Source: Nucisporomicrobium flavum (lineage in GTDB: Bacteria; Actinomycetota; Actinomycetes; Mycobacteriales; Micromonosporaceae). Taken from it: 64,000 nucleotides of DNA. Made by a program: the position numbers and the translations under genes. Location: assembly GCF_016464385.1 (NCBI RefSeq), contig NZ_JADMLH010000005.1, forward strand, positions 186,001 through 250,000. Reading direction: 5' to 3'. The notes under the pieces were generated by a model. It had not been told where the DNA came from. It searched no databases and saw only the letters and a list, made by a program, of their open reading frames with translations. The stretch's first letter is position 1. Every line of letters begins with the position of its first letter. Shown in pieces: positions 59,029 to 64,000 of this stretch.

Positions 59029-60380
59029 CGCAGTGCTCCTTCGAGCTCGGTGACCGGGCGGTCGAGGTGGTTGTTGGTGAACTCAGGCGCGAGGACCTGG
59101 CCAGTGAGGCGTTTCGTGTCGTCGCTCGAGGCCAGCGCGAGCGTGGTGTTGCTGTGGGTTCTCACCGGTCGGTGGTGTCGCCCGCGGCTGCGGTGCACGA
59201 CGGGGGCGCCGATGACCAGCAGCGTCGCGAGGACCGGGAGGATAAGTAGCGCGTTGCCGAGGCCGACGTGCATGGCGGCGCCGCCGATGATGGCCGGCCC
59301 GGTGACGTAGCCGAGGTAGCCCAGCGCTGCGACGCGCGACAAGGCCGCGCCGGGGCGGGTCGGGTCGAGGCCGCCCGCGGTGGAGTACAGCAGGGGGACA
59401 ACGCAGGACAGTCCGGCGCCGAGGCAAGCGAACCCGGCGATCGCGGTGACCGGGGTGCCGCCGATCACGCCGAGCGCGAGGCCGCCTCCGCCGATCAGGC
59501 CGCAGCTGCGCAGCAGGGCGGCGGGTGCGATAGCGGCAGTGAGGCGGTCGCCGATGAGCCGGCCGATGGTCATGCTTGCGGCGAAGGCCGCGTAGGCGGT
59601 GGCGGCCATAGCGGGTGACGCGCCGAGGCGGGTGAGGTAGGTGCTGGCCCAGTCGGCTGCGGCGCCTTCGCTAATCAGTGCGCTAAAGGCGAGCAGGCCG
59701 AGCAGCAGGATCCGGGTTCGCGGCCGGCGCTGGGATGACACCACCGTGGCTGCCGGCTCCTGGCTGTTGGATCTGGAGACGGGTGCGGGGATGAGGCGGT
59801 GGATCGCCCATCCGGCCGCAGCGGTGGACACGACCGCGACAGCGGCGAAGGCGTCGGCGACGCTGAGGCCGATGCGGGCGCAGGCGGCGGACAGCAGGGC
59901 CCCGGCGACGCCGCCGATGCTGAACAGCGCGTGGAACGACGTCATGATCGGCCGTCCGTACGCGGTCTGGCACGACACCGCCGCGGCGTTCATGGCGACG
60001 TTGAGGGTGCCGTGCAGGATGCCGAAGGTGAGCAGGGCGGCGGCCAACATCGTCCACGTCGGGGCGTGGCCGGCGAGCAGGAGCGCCCCGCCGAGGGCCA
60101 GCGATGGCAGGACCATGACCGCGGTGCTGCCGTGCCGGTCGATGAGCCGGCCGGCGGCGCGCATGCCGAGCAGGCCGCCGACGGCGAGGAGAAGCAGGCA
60201 GATGCTCAGCTTGCTGTCGGCCATCTTGATGTTGTGCTGAATGGTGGGGATCCGCGCAGTCCAGGTACCGATGGTCATGCCGGCGATGCCGAACATCAGA
60301 CTGATCGCGAGTCGGTAACGGCGCAGGACATCGGGAACGTCGGTAGTCCTGCTAGGCGAGGCTTGCACGGCCGTGGTCAT
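59025..60380 (-). CDS. MFS transporter
   Basis: 451 residues from MTTAVQASPSRTTDVPD (GGAGAA upstream). About 12 hydrophobic segments; the head RYRLAISLMFGIAGMTIGTWTARIPTIQHNIKMADSKLSI is typical of the Fucose/YbjJ-like MFS branch, with motif A-like MRAAGRLIDRHGS. It ends with a hydrophilic tail. Coupled by ATGA to the secreted protein gene. An exporter or importer of a small solute cannot be distinguished; it is less GC-biased than chromosomal genes. Confidence 0.85.
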   Translation of the reverse strand: MTTAVQASPSRTTDVPDVLRRYRLAISLMFGIAGMTIGTWTARIPTIQHNIKMADSKLSICLLLLAVGGLLGMRAAGRLIDRHGSTAVMVLPSLALGGALLLAGHAPTWTMLAAALLTFGILHGTLNVAMNAAAVSCQTAYGRPIMTSFHALFSIGGVAGALLSAACARIGLSVADAFAAVAVVSTAAAGWAIHRLIPAPVSRSNSQEPAATVVSSQRRPRTRILLLGLLAFSALISEGAAADWASTYLTRLGASPAMAATAYAAFAASMTIGRLIGDRLTAAIAPAALLRSCGLIGGGGLALGVIGGTPVTAIAGFACLGAGLSCVVPLLYSTAGGLDPTRPGAALSRVAALGYLGYVTGPAIIGGAAMHVGLGNALLILPVLATLLVIGAPVVHRSRGRHHRPVRTHSNTTLALASSDDTKRLTGQVLAPEFTNNHLDRPVTELEGALR

Positions 60381-60586
60381 GGAAGGTTCTCCGCGGAAGG
60401 AGTAAAGGCCGGCGCGGCGGCAGCGGAAACCCCTCGGGTGCGGTGCCGGCTCAGGCCGTGTCGGTCGGTTCCTTGACGACCCTGCCTGCTCGGATTTCTC
60501 CCATATAGCTGTCCAAAGCTGCCTTGGGCTGTCCTGGGACACGGTCGGCCTCGCCCGCTTGGCGAACTTTCCGCAGCTCAGCGTGG

Positions 60587-61310
60587 GCATAATTGGCCGA
60601 CAACCGGTGCGTGTGTCGGGGTGAAGTTCGCCCATCGTGCGGCGGCTTCGCCGACGGGCTGCTACCCGGTTGATGCTCGGAGGCGAGCACATCTCGCCTT
60701 CCCGTGTCTGGCTTGCATAACTGGCCGACAGCCGCGACATCTTCGGAGTGAAGCGCTCGAGGCGGCTAAGTTCGGCGGCTGGACCGCTGGTATGGCGTTG
60801 CATAACTGGCCGACGCCGGGTGCCGCTTGGTCTACGCCACCGAGCTCACGCCGAGACGGCCTGGCTGCGGCTTGCATAACCAGCCGACACCACAGGGGGC
60901 TGGTTCGGATGTCGGTCCAATCAGACGCCGGAACTGTCCGCGCTCCAGATGCCTTCTTGTTGCGGACTACCTGCCCCTCTCGGCGTTGGGGCAGCTAGTT
61001 CCACCAGCTCAGGCGCTAGTGGCCCCTCCTTAGACCCGATCCGCGAAGCGGGCAGTCCGCTGCACGTGCCGCGCTGCATAACCAGCCGACTTCCCGAGGG
61101 GATTAGCACGAACCTGCGCAGCGCTCGTAGCCAACTCCACTCCGCACGTCTGCCTGGATAACTAGCCGACACCGCACTCGGGCCGACGGGCAGCCGGCCA
61201 CACCGCCACCCGCCTCAGCTGGTCAGCGGGGCTGTCGGTGATTCGCGCGTTCGCGGCCGACCACCACGCCTAGGACGGTCATCGCGCCGCCTTGCATAAC
61301 CAACCGACAC
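60587..61310 (+). repeat. Seven dispersed copies of a TTGCATAACTGGCCGACA-like motif
   Basis: Same-strand copies at about 60587 (GCATAATTGGCCGACA), 60713 (TTGCATAACTGGCCGACA), 60798 (TTGCATAACTGGCCGACG), 60872 (TTGCATAACCAGCCGACAC), 61074 (CTGCATAACCAGCCGAC), 61154 (CTGGATAACTAGCCGACACC) and 61292 (TTGCATAACCAACCGACACC). Spacing between copies is irregular (about 75-200 nt) and the intervening sequences differ, so this is not CRISPR. Early spacers share a short TCGGRGTGAAG element. The region holds no gene. The pattern fits repeated use of one recombination site by tyrosine recombinases. Confidence 0.8.
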
Positions 61311-61343
61311 CGTCAGTCCCCTTGGCACGCGGCCAGCCTGGTT

Positions 61344-61426
61344 ATGTTCGCGAGTTTGGGCGCCAGATGTCGCTGAGTTTCGGCACCACCCAGATCTCAC
61401 CTATTCCGATGTTCGCGAGTTTGGGC
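61344..61426 (+). repeat. 18-bp direct repeat pair
   Basis: ATGTTCGCGAGTTTGGGC occurs at 61344-61361 and identically at 61409-61426, 65 nt apart, in non-coding DNA next to the motif array. Confidence 0.85.
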
Positions 61427-61516
61427 CTCACCCCGAGCGAGACCCGCTCAGGCGTCTCGGTCGGCCCCGTCGTTCACGCACCGTGACGGATGGCTGAGGC
61501 AGGGCACGCCTTGTCT

Positions 61517-61704
61517 GCGGCATGTGAGTGCACGCCCTGCCTGAGGATTGCGCCTGAGACCCAATCGCCTGACGAGGGACTGACGGGTCTCCGGCTGAAG
61601 CCAACTTACTGACCTCCGAGCACGCGTGTGCCAGGTGGCGCCCACAACGAGCAGTGGTCTATCGGAGCCTTATGGAGTGCGATATCGGCGGCAAATGAGT
61701 GCAC
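61517..61704 (+). repeat. 17-bp imperfect direct repeat pair
   Basis: GCGGCATGTGAGTGCAC (61517-61533) and GCGGCAAATGAGTGCAC (61688-61704) differ at two positions. They bound the last non-coding segment before the nuclease-GHKL gene. Confidence 0.65.
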
Positions 61705-61728
61705 CCGCGAGGAGACTCTCGAGCCGAA

Positions 61729-62859
61729 TTAGTCCAATGGAATGAAAACCGCACGATCACCCCATCTTGCAACTATGCTACTGCGGATATCGTGAGGGCT
61801 TCCACGAAATATAACCGGCTTACCTCCAGCGCGTCGCATGACCTCATCGACGAAGGCGCGATCGGCACTCAACGTGATAGTTAAAGGAATGATGACGGTA
61901 TAAAATTCACAGTGCGGCGGCAGTGACAGATTTCCCGCTAGGTCGATTGCAGCCAGCCTGGACATCGCCGCCGAATTTGTGAGCGCTACGCAGCTGGTAG
62001 ATTTAAAGGAGGTGGAGGAAAGTGCATAAATGCGCAGGGAGGGACGATTCCACCCAAGTCGGACTCGATCCGAGTACTGCTCCCGGAAATGTGCTACAAA
62101 CTGCAGGCCGACACCATCGCTAATGCTGTTGGCGGCAAGCGGATTGAACGGAGGGCCGTCTGCCAGCAGATCGATGCTATCGTGATGGAAAGTAATCCAA
62201 AGCCGGCGACTCTTGCCATGCTCGAAGGCATTAAGGGCAATTTCTGCGGCTAGCGATCGGACATCGGCACGCATCCTTTCGTCGAAGAATGCCCTGATCT
62301 CCATCTCGTCGAACACATTGGCAACAGCCGCGTCCGCCTCCGCCGTCAAGTCGATCTCGGCCCGCAGGGCGCCGCTGGAGACGCGTTGTAGGCGAACCGT
62401 GCGATGCCCGGCGTGATCGGGCCAGTAGATCTCAATTAGGCTTGGCCATGACGTCACATCCTCAAGGAAATCATTCCACGAGTAGACGTGAACGGTAAAT
62501 CCCCCGCTTCTTTCATGCTCACTCGTTATATCGGCAGCCCTTCGTTGCAGCGCGCCATCCCGAGCTCCTGCATATGCCAACCAGTAGGCGTCCAGGCGTG
62601 GAGAAAACCCTGCAGCCTTGGCGACTTCGTCGTCGAGTGCTTTCATTGTTATTGTGGACTGAATTGGAAGTTTGCATTGGATCCCTACGCGCAAACCGCC
62701 ATGCACAGCATCGCGGCCAAATATATCTACACCATACTGGCTTTGGCCGTTACGGCCGAAGCGTTGTGCGTCCGGGTCGCCCAACTTGCGTCGCCATACA
62801 TCGAGCGAAAGTAGCTCGTATCTTTGCGGGTCTGCAAGGACAGGCAGAGCATAGGTCAT
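61729..62859 (-). CDS. Restriction-endonuclease-like / GHKL ATPase fusion (candidate defence protein)
   Basis: 376 residues. The N-terminal half (about 10-150) is a restriction-endonuclease-type domain: LLSLDVWRRKLGDPDAQRFGRNGQSQYGVD45IFG, then V-G-I-Q61-C-K63, a D...(E/Q)xK core, with the later YAGARDGALQRRAADITSEH and YSWNDFLEDV elements seen in nuclease domains of defence proteins. The C-terminal half is a histidine-kinase-like ATPase: N box E206-I-A-L-N210-A-F-E-H-G, G1 D234-G-P-P-F, G2 S-D-G-V-G-L-Q. No kinase histidine or receiver, so the ATPase probably gates the nuclease. GC is visibly lower than neighbours. No strong ribosome site. Function is inferred. Confidence 0.82.
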   Translation of the reverse strand: MTYALPVLADPQRYELLSLDVWRRKLGDPDAQRFGRNGQSQYGVDIFGRDAVHGGLRVGIQCKLPIQSTITMKALDDEVAKAAGFSPRLDAYWLAYAGARDGALQRRAADITSEHERSGGFTVHVYSWNDFLEDVTSWPSLIEIYWPDHAGHRTVRLQRVSSGALRAEIDLTAEADAAVANVFDEMEIRAFFDERMRADVRSLAAEIALNAFEHGKSRRLWITFHHDSIDLLADGPPFNPLAANSISDGVGLQFVAHFREQYSDRVRLGWNRPSLRIYALSSTSFKSTSCVALTNSAAMSRLAAIDLAGNLSLPPHCEFYTVIIPLTITLSADRAFVDEVMRRAGGKPVIFRGSPHDIRSSIVARWGDRAVFIPLD

Positions 62860-62957
62860 ATGTGATCATCCAAAGAGCGTGCTCGTCGACGATATTCTCG
62901 CCATCATAGAACCTTGGCTAATTTGGCGCACTTATCTCGGCAGTTCCGCGAGCGCTG

Positions 62958-63874
62958 CTACGTCCCGGACGCCATGTAGGCGGCGAGGATGTAGTTGGGG
63001 TGCCTGTCGAGGTTCCTGCGGGCCCGGTCGTAGGGCATGGTGGTTCGCGGATCGGCGTGGCGAGCGGCGATCTGCACGTCACGGAGGCTGACGCCCGCGT
63101 CGAGCATCGTGGTGACGAAGATATGGCGCAGCATGTGTGGGTGCATCCGAGCGATTCGGATGCCCGCCTCGTCGGCCAGTGCCTTCAACCGTCGGCTGGC
63201 GGCGTGGCGGTCCATCTGTACACCGTGTGCGTTGCGCAGGATGGGCCCGTGGACGCGACTGCCGACGGCTCGGTCGATCGCTCGGGCCACGGCTGGAGGT
63301 AGAGGGATCAGCACCGTCTTGTCGCCCTTGCCGCGGATCTTGAGCACGCGGTGGCCGTGCTCCTCGGCGAGGTTGTCGATGGTGGCGCCGCAGGCTTCGA
63401 AGATCCGCAGGCCGAGCAGGCCTAGCATCGCGACGAGCGCGAAGTCGTTGATGTTGGGCGAGAGCCGGGCGGCGGTGATCAGGGCCTCGAATTGCAGGTG
63501 CCCGAGTCCGAGGGTAGGTGACTCAGTGGGAACAGATGGCTGGCGGACGTAGTCGGCTGGCGAGTGCGGCAGGATCTGGTCGATGACGCAGGTCCGGTAG
63601 AAGCCGGCCACCACGGACAACCGCCGGGAGACTGTCGAGGGTTGGTAGTACCGGGTTTCCTGCAGCCAGCGGACATAGCGTTCGATGTCGACCCGACCGG
63701 CGTAGAGCGGACCCAGGCCTTGATCGGCGCACCAGGTCAGAAGATCTTGAGATCGTAGGTAGTGTGCAGGCGGGATTGCCCCTTGTAGCGGCCCAGGTAG
63801 GCGGCTACCGCCGCGTGCAGAAGGCGCTCATCGGTGGCGATCGCGGACGAGGACGGAGCAGAGAAGGCAGTCAT
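62958..63874 (-). pseudogene. Tyrosine recombinase with one frameshift
   Basis: From ATG 63874 the frame reads MTAFSAPSSSAIATDERLLHAAVAAYLGRYKGQSRLHTTYDLKIF-stop; one missing base near 63743 would continue DLLTWCADQGLGPLYAGRVDIERYVRWLQETRYYQPSTVSRRLSVVAGFYRT and then an intact catalytic domain. That domain has R in GLRIFEACG, K in IRGKGDKTVLIPL, H-P-H-M-L-R-H, and the tyrosine in D-P-R-T-T-M-P-Y-D-R-A-R, with the C-terminal LDRHPNYILAAYMASGT typical of this recombinase group. The open part alone spans 62958-63620. A dead gene or sequence error. Confidence 0.75.
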
Positions 63875-63879
63875 GCCTC

Positions 63880-63894
63880 ACGGTGCGTCACCGT
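63880..63894. promoter_or_regulatory. Small inverted repeat before the recombinase
   Basis: ACGGTG-CGT-CACCGT, a 6-bp perfect stem 6 nt upstream of the recombinase start; may be an operator or a recombinase-binding arm. Confidence 0.35.
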
Positions 63895-63986
63895 AAACGA
63901 GGAGCGCCAGTGCCTTCGGCGCGGCAGATGAGGACGCCCACGGGCTGGCCGCCTCGTCCGAAGGCCTCTTGGAATAATCATCCGGT

Positions 63987-64000
63987 ATGCACTGGCCGAC
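63987..64000 (+). repeat. Eighth (partial) copy of the GCATAACTGGCCGAC motif at the window edge
   Basis: ATGCACTGGCCGAC ends the window in the same orientation as the array at 60587-61310. It lies just upstream of the recombinase start, on the other side of the nuclease-GHKL gene. Confidence 0.55.

Noticed and set aside
60587..61310. CRISPR array
   Set aside because: The repeats are only 15-20 bp and degenerate, and the spacing ranges from about 75 to 200 nt; no cas genes are present.
60587..61310. Classical integron with attC sites
   Set aside because: No paired R'/R'' and L'/L'' boxes with a folding attC core, no cassette ORFs, and the nearby recombinase lacks the integron-integrase signature as far as I can see.
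61729..62859. Ordinary sensor histidine kinase
   Set aside because: There is no dimerisation histidine box, sensor segment or response regulator; the N-terminus is nuclease-like.

Overview
This window reads as chromosomal DNA of a high-GC, developmentally complex actinomycete, most likely of the Micromonosporaceae (Actinoplanes-like). The reasons are the very high GC and third-codon GC, frequent GTG/TTG starts, Tat and lipobox signals, gpgS, a DUF574-type methyltransferase, an Lsr2 protein, EspC/WXG-like proteins and a CBM2-linked secreted hydrolase. The genus is an inference; no rRNA or housekeeping marker is present.

Region 1 (1-36 kb) is compact backbone with few remnants. It holds a holin-X/membrane protein pair; a molybdopterin oxidoreductase operon with two small partner genes; a DoxX protein; two lipoproteins; a Tat-exported serine hydrolase; and a drug-response cluster (GNAT, TetR/MFS pair, two-HTH MerR regulator, erythromycin-esterase-like enzyme, TetR/SDR pair) with clear palindromic operators. 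These are followed by an ATP-dependent DNA ligase, a glycosidase-like TIM barrel, a methyltransferase, a PAS-rich hybrid kinase, a STAS protein and a LuxR-type response regulator. A sugar/compatible-solute block follows (MDR and Gfo/Idh dehydrogenases divergent from gpgS and a GT4 glycosyltransferase). Then come two GGDEF proteins, a CE4-CBM2 polysaccharide deacetylase, and a Baeyer-Villiger monooxygenase with an HSL-type esterase that could act in sequence on ketones.

Region 2 (36-40 kb) has a 0.9-kb repeat-bearing non-coding stretch, a tRNA-Leu(GAG) gene, and a small type VII secretion-like block (YbaB-like, EspC-like and W-x-G proteins) behind a promoter with a perfect palindromic operator, then a lipoprotein.

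Region 3 (about 40-64 kb) is an accessory, mobile-element region. It starts with a tyrosine integrase translationally coupled to an AbrB-like regulator, followed by a zinc-ribbon membrane protein and an Lsr2 xenogeneic silencer. It carries defence-type candidates: a stand-alone PD-(D/E)XK protein, an NTPase with sixteen 32-residue repeats whose HTH head is one G out of frame, and a restriction-endonuclease/GHKL-ATPase fusion of visibly lower GC. It also carries a complete extra NAD-dependent DNA ligase, an MFS exporter coupled to a small secreted protein, and many decaying genes (endonuclease, GNAT, serine recombinase, P27 terminase small subunit). The right end has seven copies of an 18-bp motif (TTGCATAACTGGCCGACA-like), an eighth partial copy at the window edge, and a frameshifted tyrosine recombinase. 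The last copies bracket the nuclease-GHKL gene and the recombinase, which suggests a recombinase-borne defence cassette.
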